From an uncultured Photobacterium sp. (lineage in GTDB: Bacteria; Pseudomonadota; Gammaproteobacteria; Enterobacterales; Vibrionaceae), in assembly GCF_947039875.1 (NCBI RefSeq), contig NZ_CAMRAN010000009.1, forward strand, positions 34,623-98,622: a DNA stretch of 64,000 nucleotides. The letters are read 5' to 3'. A model generated the notes under the pieces. That model was given only the letters and a program-made list of their open reading frames with translations, made no database searches and was not told the DNA's origin. The translations under genes were made by a program, and so were the position numbers. This document shows, piece by piece, positions 46,265 to 55,332 of this stretch. Numbering within the stretch: the first letter of the stretch is position 1; each line of letters opens with the position of its first letter.

Positions 46265-46765
46265 ATGATGCATAGCATAAAATGGATATTAAACCTAAAG
46301 AGTACATTGATGTTAACGCTTTTATTGGGTGGGTATGCGAATGTAATTTTTGCTAATGATCTGTATTCAACTCATCTCAGTGTTATTTCTACGACACAAG
46401 CTTACATTAATCAGCAAACGGTTTATCAACAACCACAGCAGAACATTGTCTATCATCCCACATTAGGCTACATGGATTACCAACAAATTTGGTGTAATGA
46501 TGCTCATCAACAACAAACCATCAACTACCAACGCTTTATTTCAAAAGTATGCAGTAAAAGAGGAGGGGAGTTAATCAACCATTGGTGTATTTTATCTGAT
46601 TCACATCTGCCACTATTTTATACTTTTATTGCACCTTATGATGCAGATTGTAACGGTGAAAGTGCAACAATCGTCCATATTATGGAAATGCTTCCCACAG
46701 GAAAAAAAGATCCTACAGTGGCTGTCTCATGGATAAAAATAGCAAAAAGTTTCGGTTTTAATTAA
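46265..46765 (+). CDS. Secreted hypothetical protein
   Basis: 166 residues behind an excellent AAGGAGGAG. Signal peptide (STLMLTLLLGGYANVIFA), then a Gln/Tyr-rich stretch and a C-terminal domain with four Cys (IWCND, KVCSKRG, HWCIL, DADCNG), likely two disulfides. Unrecognised. Confidence 0.65.
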   Translation: MMHSIKWILNLKSTLMLTLLLGGYANVIFANDLYSTHLSVISTTQAYINQQTVYQQPQQNIVYHPTLGYMDYQQIWCNDAHQQQTINYQRFISKVCSKRGGELINHWCILSDSHLPLFYTFIAPYDADCNGESATIVHIMEMLPTGKKDPTVAVSWIKIAKSFGFN

Positions 46766-46773
46766 TACTAATA

Positions 46774-48207
46774 TTAGCTGCTATACCAGTGTGTAAATAA
46801 TTGCTGACTAATAATTTGGTTAAGATTATATCCCATAGCGGTTGTATTAGGTGTCTTCTGATTGAAGTCTTTTGGTGGTGTTAGCGTATTATGACCATTA
46901 TAAATGACACTGTAACTTTTTTTGACATCAATAACTATTTTGTAGTTATTTTCTTGTATTTTTGGAAGTATAAAATTACCGTTATTAGCGATGTTGAACG
47001 TTAACTCTTTAGGGTATTCGTTAAGAATTTTTGTTGCGTATTCTTGCGTCAATTTAGTTACTAACGCTTTATTATTATAGAGTATTGCAAAATTAGCGAT
47101 AGGATCTTTGATCTTATTGCCGAGTCGTAGTGGTGATAGTTTTTCATAAAAAGCCATACTTGAAATGTTAACTTTGTTCTGATCGTCAAGTAGGGTTTTA
47201 TCGATGTTATTTGCCATTGCCATCGTTAATTTATCATACTGCTTAACATAGTTATCGAGAACATGCTGAGATTGTCGTCCCATATTAATGGTACGTTTGA
47301 TGGCTAAATTATTATTAGCAATCATGAGATCTTTCTGTAAATAATGGTCAAAGACTTGTTTATTATAATCAGATTCAAAATAACCATTAAGTTGTACCAT
47401 TGTTTTCCATAATTTTGGTACGTATTTATTCATAACAATATTTACTTGCGATTGGTATTGCTGTGGTATTCTGTTGATAAGCTCTTCTTTGTTAGAATAA
47501 ATACAAGCATCAGGTGATGTAAATATAATTTGTTGATACTCGCCTAAATATTTTGAGCAATGGAGTGTTTTATCTATTTTATATTTAAACTTAAGACTTG
47601 AGATTAGATCAAAAGTGAGATCATCATCCAGTAATATAACGTGTAAATCATTTTTAAGCGAATGGCGTAGTTTGATATAATTATTTTGTTTCTCTGTAAT
47701 CTTGTTTTTTATGATTTTTATTTCATTAAGATGTTGTTTTTCATCTTTTTTGACGATTTCTAAGTGAGTATCAATAGATGCTAGTTTTTGTTGGTAATAC
47801 ATTAACTTAGTATCAATCTCTGCTTGAAGTTTTCTTTTTATAATATTTACTTCAATCATATTTTTTTTATATATTAATGCACTATTATTAAGTGCTTGAA
47901 TGAATATACCGGCATTTTTCATATGTGCTTGATTAAATTGGTAGATCAGATGATTAATATCTTCAAGATAATGCGGATTAGATAACCAATTTGAGTTAAT
48001 TAATGCTTTCGATGTGTATTCGAGGTTTTTAAAATCTAGCGGTGTTTTAAAAGGGCTGCATTTTGGGGTAATAATAAACCCTTGTTGTTTTTGATCAGGA
48101 ATAACTTCGGGTTGGATATTAAAAGATGAATAATCTATATGGCTTTCTTTATCACAGCCTGCAACCATGCATAACATAATAATAAAAAAATTGCGCGAGA
48201 TGTTCAT
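46774..48207 (-). CDS. Large lipoprotein with coiled-coil region
   Basis: 477 residues. Lipobox VAGC near residue 18. Residues about 100-180 are Lys/Glu/Ile-rich and predict a coiled coil (EIDTKLMYYQQKLASIDTHL, KDEKQHLNEIKIIKNKI). The C-terminus is beta-rich with 'NYKIVIDVKKSYSVIYNGHN'. Family unknown. It lies convergent to the secreted protein at 46265, 8 bases apart. Confidence 0.7.
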   Translation of the reverse strand: MNISRNFFIIMLCMVAGCDKESHIDYSSFNIQPEVIPDQKQQGFIITPKCSPFKTPLDFKNLEYTSKALINSNWLSNPHYLEDINHLIYQFNQAHMKNAGIFIQALNNSALIYKKNMIEVNIIKRKLQAEIDTKLMYYQQKLASIDTHLEIVKKDEKQHLNEIKIIKNKITEKQNNYIKLRHSLKNDLHVILLDDDLTFDLISSLKFKYKIDKTLHCSKYLGEYQQIIFTSPDACIYSNKEELINRIPQQYQSQVNIVMNKYVPKLWKTMVQLNGYFESDYNKQVFDHYLQKDLMIANNNLAIKRTINMGRQSQHVLDNYVKQYDKLTMAMANNIDKTLLDDQNKVNISSMAFYEKLSPLRLGNKIKDPIANFAILYNNKALVTKLTQEYATKILNEYPKELTFNIANNGNFILPKIQENNYKIVIDVKKSYSVIYNGHNTLTPPKDFNQKTPNTTAMGYNLNQIISQQLFTHWYSS

Positions 48208-48389
48208 GTTTTACTGCATTTATAATTACCAATCAATAATTTGAATTATACCGATGTTGATGACATATACAAGCGTATGCTTAGCTGTAATTATCACCGA
48301 TAAAGTATTGTGTAAATTTAATGTGATCAATGTGTTTATGTGGTTAAATGTTTAAACAAAATAGTGTTATAAACTGGTTGGAGGCAATA

Positions 48390-48701
48390 ATGATAGTTAC
48401 GTTTAGCTGTAAAGCACATAATGATGTCACAATGTTTGGTGATATTGCGCAGTCATTAATTAAGATGATGGAATATACAGTAGATATACCTGGAGCCATA
48501 ACAGCAGAAGATGTTGAGAGTGCGTTGGCTAATTTAGAAAAGAACCTTGTTGTTGCAGCAGCACAGCAACAAGCAACTCAAGAGCAGCAAGTGATTGAGA
48601 ATGAAAAAGAACCAGAGATTGGTATTGCCGTGCGTGCCGTACCGCTTATCGAGCTATTAAAAGCGGCTATTTCAGTAAAAAGTTACGTAATGTGGCAGTA
48701 A
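48390..48701 (+). CDS. DUF1840 family protein
   Basis: 103 residues from ATG 48390, behind GGAGG; the longer start at 48348 has none. Begins 'MIVTFSCKAHNDVTMFGDIA' and has 'VPLIELLKAA' at the C-terminus, matching DUF1840. Function unknown; common in Vibrionaceae. Confidence 0.82.
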   Translation: MIVTFSCKAHNDVTMFGDIAQSLIKMMEYTVDIPGAITAEDVESALANLEKNLVVAAAQQQATQEQQVIENEKEPEIGIAVRAVPLIELLKAAISVKSYVMWQ

Positions 48702-49000
48702 TCTCGTTTATCTATAATTAGAGATTGTTTATTTAACTAAATGTATCAAGTCATTCAAATTGTTCAAAACAGTAATACTGTTACGGTGTGTCGCTCTTGC
48801 ATGATATATACCTTACAATAAATTTAAGGTTATTAAATCGATACTATTAGTAATAGACTAATTAATCATGATCCATTGTGTTGTAGATGATAATTTGGCA
48901 TTTATAATTGCATTATGAGGATAATGCTTGTTATTCAGCGACGAATGATTACAATCAGCTCCCTGTTTTAAAATGGCTCAAAATATCAGCTGACACGATT
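48702..49000. other. Intergenic region, nothing identified
   Basis: About 300 AT-rich bases with no supported gene or hairpin. Confidence 0.4.
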
Positions 49001-49201
49001 ATGAATAGAAAGAAAAAAATTAACGAAACGTTAAAAAAGAGAATGAAGAAGGCGAATGCTAAGCTTAATAAAAGCACTAAGCCTCGTTATATTTCTAAAG
49101 CAGAACGTGCCAAGCTTGATGAAGAAGCTGCACAGGTTACTGAAACTGCAGATGTAACATCTGATACTACTATTGATAACAATATTGAATCTGCAATTTA
49201 A
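49001..49201 (+). CDS. DUF2986 family small basic protein
   Basis: 66 residues from the ATG at 49001. The start MNRKKKINETLKKRMKKANA and 'KPRYISKAERAKL' are the DUF2986 hallmark of Vibrio-group bacteria. Very basic N-half, acidic tail. A TTG-started extension to 48908 lies outside the family pattern. Function unknown. Confidence 0.8.
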   Translation: MNRKKKINETLKKRMKKANAKLNKSTKPRYISKAERAKLDEEAAQVTETADVTSDTTIDNNIESAI

Positions 49202-49370
49202 TCAATAGTTTAAAACATGAGTTTTATATCTTAAACAGAAACATGATTTTGGTCGTTTTTCTGTTTTTTCGCATCATGCCTATGAATATTTATAGGATGA
49301 TTGCTTGCTTATCATTAGATGAGCAATCTACTACGCTATTATGCGTTTAATTTATACAAAGAGAGATGCT

Positions 49371-50816
49371 ATGAGTTTTGCCTCTTTAGGCCTATCCGCC
49401 CCAATTCTTGAAGCTGTTGCTAAGCAAGGCTACGAAACACCATCCCCAATTCAAGCGCAAGCAATTCCAGCAATTCTGGAAGGCAAGGATGTCATGGCGG
49501 CGGCACAAACGGGTACAGGCAAAACAGCAGGTTTTACATTGCCGCTACTAGAAAAATTATCTGGTGGTCAACCTGCTCGTTCAAATCATATTCGTGCACT
49601 TATCTTGACACCAACGCGTGAGCTTGCAGCTCAGGTTGGTGAGAATGTTGCAAAATACAGCAAAAATTTACCAATTAATTCAGCGGTTGTATTTGGTGGT
49701 GTGAAAGCCAATCAACAAATCAATCGTCTACGTCAAGGTGCTGATGTTTTAGTGGCAACACCTGGTCGCTTAATGGATCTACACAGCCAAAATGCAGTTA
49801 AATTCCGTGATGTTGAAATTTTAGTTTTGGATGAAGCTGATCGTATGTTAGATATGGGCTTTATCCGTGATATTCGTAAAATTTTAGCGTTATTACCAAA
49901 GCAACGTCAAAATTTACTGTTTTCAGCGACATTCTCTGATGATATTCGCGCGCTTGCTAAAGGTTTAGTGAATAATCCGGTTGAGATTGATGTTAATCCA
50001 CGTAACCAAACCGCACCAACGGTTAAGCAGTGGATTTTCCCCGTTGATCAAAAGAAAAAAGCAAACTTATTAACGAAACTGTTAAATGAGCGTAAATGGA
50101 AACAAGTACTAGTGTTTACTAAAACTAAACATGGTGCTAACCGATTAGCGACTCACTTAGAAAGCCGCGGTATTTCATCTGCTGCGATTCACGGTAATAA
50201 GAGCCAAGGCGCACGTACGAAAGCACTGGCAAACTTTAAGTCAGGCGACGTTCGTGTACTTGTTGCAACGGATATTGCTGCGCGTGGTCTTGATATTGAA
50301 CAACTGCCACAAGTAGTTAACTTTGAATTACCACATGTTGCTGAAGATTATGTTCACCGTATTGGTCGTACAGGCCGTGCTGGTTGTGTTGGTGAAGCTA
50401 TTTCATTAGTTTGTGCTGATGAATTTGGTGATTTGATTGCAATTGAACGCCTAACAAAGCAAATCTTAGAGCGTGAAATTGTTGAAGGTTTTGAACCATC
50501 AATTAATCTACCAGTATCACGATTAGATACGCGTCCATTAGTGTCTAAAAAGCCAAAGAAAGCGCAATCATTTTCAGCAAATGGTGAAAAACGTCCGCGT
50601 TCGAATGGTAAACCAACAACGCGTCGTAAACCAACTGCACGCAGTGATGATGCTCCACGTACAGAAGGCGCCAAGCCAGCACGTAAGCCTCGTCCTGCAA
50701 ATGCTAAGCCTACAGATGCTAAGCCAGCCCGTCGTCATAATGATGAAAAGCCGAAGGTCGATGGTCGTCGTACACCTCAACGTAACCGTAATAAGCCAGC
50801 AACAACAACTAACTAA
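49371..50816 (+). CDS. rhlE: ATP-dependent RNA helicase RhlE
   Basis: 481 residues from ATG 49371 (AGAGA upstream); the frame is open 30 bases further. Opening '[20 protein letters not shown]' is RhlE-specific, followed by [33 protein letters not shown] and HRIGRTGR. The 100-residue C-terminal tail is basic and repetitive ([24 protein letters not shown]), suiting RNA binding. Confidence 0.93.
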   Translation: MSFASLGLSAPILEAVAKQGYETPSPIQAQAIPAILEGKDVMAAAQTGTGKTAGFTLPLLEKLSGGQPARSNHIRALILTPTRELAAQVGENVAKYSKNLPINSAVVFGGVKANQQINRLRQGADVLVATPGRLMDLHSQNAVKFRDVEILVLDEADRMLDMGFIRDIRKILALLPKQRQNLLFSATFSDDIRALAKGLVNNPVEIDVNPRNQTAPTVKQWIFPVDQKKKANLLTKLLNERKWKQVLVFTKTKHGANRLATHLESRGISSAAIHGNKSQGARTKALANFKSGDVRVLVATDIAARGLDIEQLPQVVNFELPHVAEDYVHRIGRTGRAGCVGEAISLVCADEFGDLIAIERLTKQILEREIVEGFEPSINLPVSRLDTRPLVSKKPKKAQSFSANGEKRPRSNGKPTTRRKPTARSDDAPRTEGAKPARKPRPANAKPTDAKPARRHNDEKPKVDGRRTPQRNRNKPATTTN

Positions 50817-50820
50817 TATT

Positions 50821-50858
50821 AAAAAAGCCAATTAGAGGTAATCTAATTGGCTTTTTTA
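50821..50858. terminator. Strong bidirectional terminator
   Basis: Arms of 16 bases (AAAAAAGCCAATTAGA / TCTAATTGGCTTTTTT) with a 5-base loop between convergent genes. Confidence 0.93.
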
Positions 50859-50868
50859 GAATAAAATA

Positions 50869-51321
50869 TTATCTTGATATAATATCTGAACGGTTATGAT
50901 TTATATAAACAAGAGTGTTTTTCTTATAAGCATTGACGGCTTTAGTTATATCATCAGCAGACATATTTTTAGCTAATGCTTCATTAGAGAGTGAAACCTC
51001 TTGAGTTGCCATCGTTCCTTTGAACGTAATATCAGACTGTAGATATAAGGTAAAGCCATCTTTTAATGTATCCGTTCCTTTCCATGATTTAACATCAGTT
51101 AGTAATTTATTTAATGGTCCAGATGAAACTATCTCACCATTATTTGTTTTTATTTCATATTCGTAATTAACATTCTCGCCAATAAGCTTACCAATAACTT
51201 GATGGCCACTATCAAAGTGTACTGTAGTTTCTGTTCCTGCACGGTCGTACATTTGAATAGCAACATAGCCTGATGTAGCTATAATAGAACTAACAATAAT
51301 GGCAATAGCGATATTTTTCAT
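50869..51321 (-). CDS. Exported hypothetical protein, cluster gene 3
   Basis: 150 residues with an N-terminal membrane anchor or signal (IAIAIIVSSIIATSGYVAIQ). The rest is beta-rich, ending 'KKNTLVYINHNRSDIISR'. No family seen. It is the third gene of a minus-strand cluster with the coiled-coil and glycine-zipper proteins. Confidence 0.6.
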   Translation of the reverse strand: MKNIAIAIIVSSIIATSGYVAIQMYDRAGTETTVHFDSGHQVIGKLIGENVNYEYEIKTNNGEIVSSGPLNKLLTDVKSWKGTDTLKDGFTLYLQSDITFKGTMATQEVSLSNEALAKNMSADDITKAVNAYKKNTLVYINHNRSDIISR

Positions 51322-51360
51322 AAGATTCTCTATTTAATAATTGATTTTATTGTTAATAAA

Positions 51361-51939
51361 TTAATTAACAAGAGGGGATTTATGCTCATCTATGGTTATT
51401 TGCATTGATTTTGTTGCCTCTGCAATTTTAGATGTCCCTATAAGATTTACAATATCATTGCGGCTTTTTGCATCAGTTCGTTTAACATCTGCAATAACTT
51501 GAATGTTATCTATTTTTGCGGCTTCTTTATTTAACTCTGAGTCTATAAAACGTTGAGCATTTTCAGCCTTTGTTTTATCCATTGCTTTCTTTAAAGCTAG
51601 TTCTGATTGCTTTGCTTCAAGTATTAGCTCGCGCTCTTGATCTTCAAATTTTTGATGTCTTAATTTTTCTTGTCTTTTTTCTTCAGCTACCAATAACTGT
51701 TGATTTGATCTTTCACGTTGAGCTGCTGCAATCCGTTTTGCTTTTGCTTCATTTGCTACGGCGATACGTTTGTGTTTGAGTGCTTGTGCTTTTCGAGTTG
51801 CTTCTTTTGCATTCGCAATTCGCTGTTTTTCTGCTAATTGTATTTTATGTAGTGATTTTAATTGATCATCTAATGGGGTACCAGATACATTAGACACATA
51901 ACAACAGGTTATTAAAATTGAGATTAAAATTAATTTCAT
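51361..51939 (-). CDS. Periplasmic coiled-coil protein (DUF5384-like)
   Basis: 192 residues from ATG 51939, with AAGAGA upstream. Signal peptide (LILISILITCCYVSNVSG), then about 110 residues of Lys/Arg/Glu/Ala heptads (NAKEATRKAQALKHKRIAVA and onward), a long alpha-helical coiled coil. The pattern resembles DUF5384. Probably a structural envelope protein; function unknown. Confidence 0.65.
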   Translation of the reverse strand: MKLILISILITCCYVSNVSGTPLDDQLKSLHKIQLAEKQRIANAKEATRKAQALKHKRIAVANEAKAKRIAAAQRERSNQQLLVAEEKRQEKLRHQKFEDQERELILEAKQSELALKKAMDKTKAENAQRFIDSELNKEAAKIDNIQVIADVKRTDAKSRNDIVNLIGTSKIAEATKSMQITIDEHKSPLVN

Positions 51940-51960
51940 TGTATTTCTCTTAATCATAAT

Positions 51961-52464
51961 TTATTGAGTAATTGGGCATTTATTATTAGGTTGGATTCGT
52001 GTTTCTTTTGTGGATTCATCAAAGATCATTGCTGCAATGCCTACTTTGAATTGACACTCTCTACCAACTTGAGCACTAGTATAGGTTTTTCCATTTTCAA
52101 CATAAGTCAACATTACACCATCAACCATAACTTTATCCGCGACCATTGAACCACCAACAGCACCGACTGTTCCTCCTGCTATACCAGCTAAAGCCGCTGT
52201 TTCTGAATTACTAGTCGATCCAAGCACCGCACCTAAAACGGCTCCAAATATTCCAGCTGTCTTTGTTGCCGTTTCTTTAGCTGAAGTATTATCAATTTGA
52301 ATTTTTCCTAATTGAACCATGAGTAATTCAACAGTTTTAACTTCTTTTTTTGAATTAACATCATTAGTGGTAAATACATCAGCCTGATATTGTTCACCGG
52401 TTGCTTGGCATCCTGAAATAAATGAGATAGTTGATATAATCAATATTAAAATAATTTTATTCAT
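51961..52464 (-). CDS. Glycine-zipper lipoprotein (SlyB-like)
   Basis: 167 residues. Lipobox ISGC near residue 19. A central glycine zipper (GIFGAVLGAVLG and GIAGGTVGAVGGSM) resembles SlyB/Rick17kDa outer-membrane lipoproteins. The C-terminus has two Cys (RECQF, NKCPI). First gene of the cluster, divergent from the regulator-like gene at 52766. Confidence 0.78.
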   Translation of the reverse strand: MNKIILILIISTISFISGCQATGEQYQADVFTTNDVNSKKEVKTVELLMVQLGKIQIDNTSAKETATKTAGIFGAVLGAVLGSTSNSETAALAGIAGGTVGAVGGSMVADKVMVDGVMLTYVENGKTYTSAQVGRECQFKVGIAAMIFDESTKETRIQPNNKCPITQ

Positions 52465-52765
52465 AATTTAATCCTTTTTAAGTATGATTTTAAATTGTGT
52501 GTTTAGTTAAATAGTGTGTTGTTTGTTTTTACATTGAAAATAATATTTAAAGTGTAATGTTTAATTATCATTGTTGATTTTTCTTTTTTATATATAATAA
52601 GTTTCATAATAAAATAAGCAACTTAAATTAAGTATAAAATAAGAGTAACGATTTTAACTTGTTGATAATATTTGATTATTTTAGGTTGGTGGTATAAGAG
52701 TAAAATAAGAGTAACTAAGTGTATTTGTTCTTGTAAATGTTTTAATAAATTTAGGATATTATGAA
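52465..52765. promoter_or_regulatory. Divergent promoter region with direct repeats
   Basis: Two copies of 'aaaataagagtaac' (about 52634-52648 and 52700-52714) stand 65 bases apart in AT-rich DNA. They may be operator sites for the neighbouring helix-turn-helix-like protein. Confidence 0.45.
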
Positions 52766-53266
52766 ATGAATAAAAATGAGGTTTTTAATATAAGAGAAGT
52801 GTTAAAAAACATATTGGATATGGAAGAAGATAAAGCAACACTTATTTTGTCTCAATCCCTAACACATGAAGAACTTGATAGTCTTAATATTATATTAGCA
52901 AAATCACGATTATTAATTAATGGCCGTGCAAAAGAACTAATAGAGATGTTTATACAATCACATGGAGCTACTTTAGAACAGCTATTAGAACCTGAAATTA
53001 AGCGCTATTTTCGTGTTCATAATGAAAGATCACGTGATGGATCCATTGGATTACAAATAGCAGATCTTCTTTTATCTGGAACAGTACGTCCTATTGATGT
53101 TGCAAAAAAAATGAAGGAATTAGGTTTTTCATTAAATAATTCAACGATATATAATATAAAATATTTTTTATTGGACAATAATTTAATGACAATAAAAGGG
53201 GATCCAATTCCTAGTTATGAAGCCGCAATATTAAGGTATAAATCGCTGAAACGAACACCAAATTAA
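52766..53266 (+). CDS. Possible DNA-binding regulator, unrecognised
   Basis: 166 residues, all helical in appearance. The segment 'IADLLLSGTVRPIDVAKKMK' followed by 'LNNSTIYNIKYFLLDNNLM' resembles a winged helix. Placement opposite the lipoprotein cluster suits a local regulator. No family named; function inferred only from shape and context. Confidence 0.5.
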   Translation: MNKNEVFNIREVLKNILDMEEDKATLILSQSLTHEELDSLNIILAKSRLLINGRAKELIEMFIQSHGATLEQLLEPEIKRYFRVHNERSRDGSIGLQIADLLLSGTVRPIDVAKKMKELGFSLNNSTIYNIKYFLLDNNLMTIKGDPIPSYEAAILRYKSLKRTPN

Positions 53267-53308
53267 AAATATTATGGCTGCATAAAAATAAAAATTAGTA
53301 ATTGTATA

Positions 53309-54355
53309 TCACATTCTAAGTGACAATGTCACACATGGGATAGCATGATCGGTGCTATAGCCATCTTCATCAAAACTGCTATTAACAAGATGTTTATCTT
53401 CAGTATGATAATCGCTAACTTCAAATAGCGAGCCACGGTATTGGGCGTTAAACTCTTGAGATAATAAAATATAATCAAGCACTGAGCTTTTGGCACCGAA
53501 GTAGTGGGTTGGTGGGCGGGGCAATGTGGTTTGTTGTGTATTTTGGGTAAACAACGTCCAACTATCATATAAACGGTAATAACCAATTAAACGTTCAATA
53601 TCACTGTCTGACATACCAAATACATTGCCAGCGATAAGTTGTTCTAAACATGCACTGGATATCTCATCATTGAAATCACCCATGAGTAGCATTGGACGCG
53701 TACTTGATTCACGTTGTTTTAGCATCGCTAATAATAATAAATTCGCTTCTGTGCCACGTAACATTGCCGATCCCCAACTGCCTAAGCGTTGGCCTGCAAA
53801 ACGTGATAATGCCGTATTTGATGTCACAATGGTATCAGGTAGTGGATCGTCAAATAGGGAGCGCTTTGATTTGAAATGGGTGACATAGCAATCAGTCAAG
53901 CCAATATGGGGAATATCAATCGTGGCTCTAAGAGGCTTTCGACTAAAGTGAAAATCCGTTAACCCGAGTAATACTGCGGCTTGCTGATCAGCTGTAACTG
54001 TTGCGATTTCAGTAATTGGAAATTTTGATGCGATGGCCACGACAGGGCTGCGGTAGATGAAATCATCAATCACAGTGGGAGAATCGATTACCGCATAATA
54101 AGGGTAACCTGCTTTTTCTAACAGAGATTGCAGACTCTCACTACTAAATACCTCTTGAAAACCAATAATATCGGGTTGATTTTTATCGAGAAATCGCGTT
54201 ATCCATGCTTGCTTTTTATGCCATTGTCCCATGGTATAAATATTTTGGAAATCATAATAAGCCATCGGAGGCTCAAGATAATTTAATAAGTTAAAGCTGG
54301 ATATTTTAACTGTGGGTAATGGCACTTCATAAAAGGGCTGTATAACGTCAGACAC
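53309..54355 (-). CDS. Endonuclease/exonuclease/phosphatase family protein
   Basis: 348 residues of the EEP fold: 'KISSFNLLNYLEPP' (Asn), 'PDIIGFQEVFS' (metal Glu), 'LLMGDFNDE' (Asp-Asn) and the C-terminal 'GYSTDHAIPCVTL' (Asp-His). No signal peptide, so probably cytoplasmic. Substrate may be nucleic acid or a phosphodiester; not determinable here. Confidence 0.85.
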   Translation of the reverse strand: MSDVIQPFYEVPLPTVKISSFNLLNYLEPPMAYYDFQNIYTMGQWHKKQAWITRFLDKNQPDIIGFQEVFSSESLQSLLEKAGYPYYAVIDSPTVIDDFIYRSPVVAIASKFPITEIATVTADQQAAVLLGLTDFHFSRKPLRATIDIPHIGLTDCYVTHFKSKRSLFDDPLPDTIVTSNTALSRFAGQRLGSWGSAMLRGTEANLLLLAMLKQRESSTRPMLLMGDFNDEISSACLEQLIAGNVFGMSDSDIERLIGYYRLYDSWTLFTQNTQQTTLPRPPTHYFGAKSSVLDYILLSQEFNAQYRGSLFEVSDYHTEDKHLVNSSFDEDGYSTDHAIPCVTLSLRM

Positions 54356-54484
54356 TCTACACTCTCAATAACTATAGCCAAAGTGTATAACTTGGCTCTA
54401 TGATTCCGTAAATTATTGATATGCAGCATACCAGAGTGAGATCTTAATAACAGTGATGCTTTGATATAAGTAAATTCATGCGCA

Positions 54485-55099
54485 TTAACGAAACAATTTA
54501 TTAAGGCTAGCTTTGGGAGTTTTGGCATATTTTTGCATTAATCCAAACGATACTTCATTAACACCGTATTGATGCTTCATATCGTCAATCATGGTTAGCC
54601 ATAAGCGGGCAGTCATTTCTGAGTCGGCTAACGCACGGTGAAAGACACCATCATGATGAATATGCTTATAGTCGACTAATGTGCCTAGTTTGTGGTTTGG
54701 AGCATGTTGATATAAACGTCGTGCAATAAGCATAGAACATGCAAACTGATCGCTATATTTTCGATTAATTAACGCCAGTTCAGCATTAAGAAAACGCTGA
54801 TCAAAAGAAGCATTATGAGCGACAAGGTTAGCATCACCAATAAAATCAGCAAACTCAGCCATAACATCTTTACAGCAAGGAGCTGTACGGAGCATATTAT
54901 TACTAATGCCGGTATAGCTCTCGATAAAACTACTGACACGAAAGCCTGGGTTCATTAATTGCTGAAAATGCGCGATTACCTGACCATCTTCAAGTTTAAC
55001 AGCGCCAATCTCAATTGCGCGATCACCTTGGGTCGGTGATAGGCCTGTGGTTTCAAAGTCGAGTACGATAACGTTATTGGCAGAATGAGAATTAAGCAT
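54485..55099 (-). CDS. DEDDh 3'-5' exonuclease (DnaQ-like)
   Basis: 204 residues. Exo I '[20 protein letters not shown]', Exo II '[13 protein letters not shown]' and Exo III '[13 protein letters not shown]' give the Asp-Glu-Asp-His-Asp set. It resembles stand-alone DnaQ-like proteins, not the polymerase III epsilon subunit, which has a longer C-terminal tail. Confidence 0.88.
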   Translation of the reverse strand: MLNSHSANNVIVLDFETTGLSPTQGDRAIEIGAVKLEDGQVIAHFQQLMNPGFRVSSFIESYTGISNNMLRTAPCCKDVMAEFADFIGDANLVAHNASFDQRFLNAELALINRKYSDQFACSMLIARRLYQHAPNHKLGTLVDYKHIHHDGVFHRALADSEMTARLWLTMIDDMKHQYGVNEVSFGLMQKYAKTPKASLNKLFR

Positions 55100-55332
55100 T
55101 TGTAAATCTTTAACGATGAGAAGAATAGTATTGTAGCGTTATCCGTCCAGTTGTAAATTGTAACTAGTCAATTTCATGTCTCTTTTTAATGTCGGAATTT
55201 TCATTAAACAAACGTATTTTTATTCATTGCTAGGCTTAGTCGGCATATTTAATCCTATGAAGGAATTGATAGGGTGTTATTATTTACGATTAATAACTTG
55301 TCGCCTTCTATTATGAGTCAATTAAACGTTCT

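Noticed and set aside
50354..50835. Open frames in other phases over the rhlE tail
   Set aside because: They arise from the repetitive basic tail codons and have no independent support.
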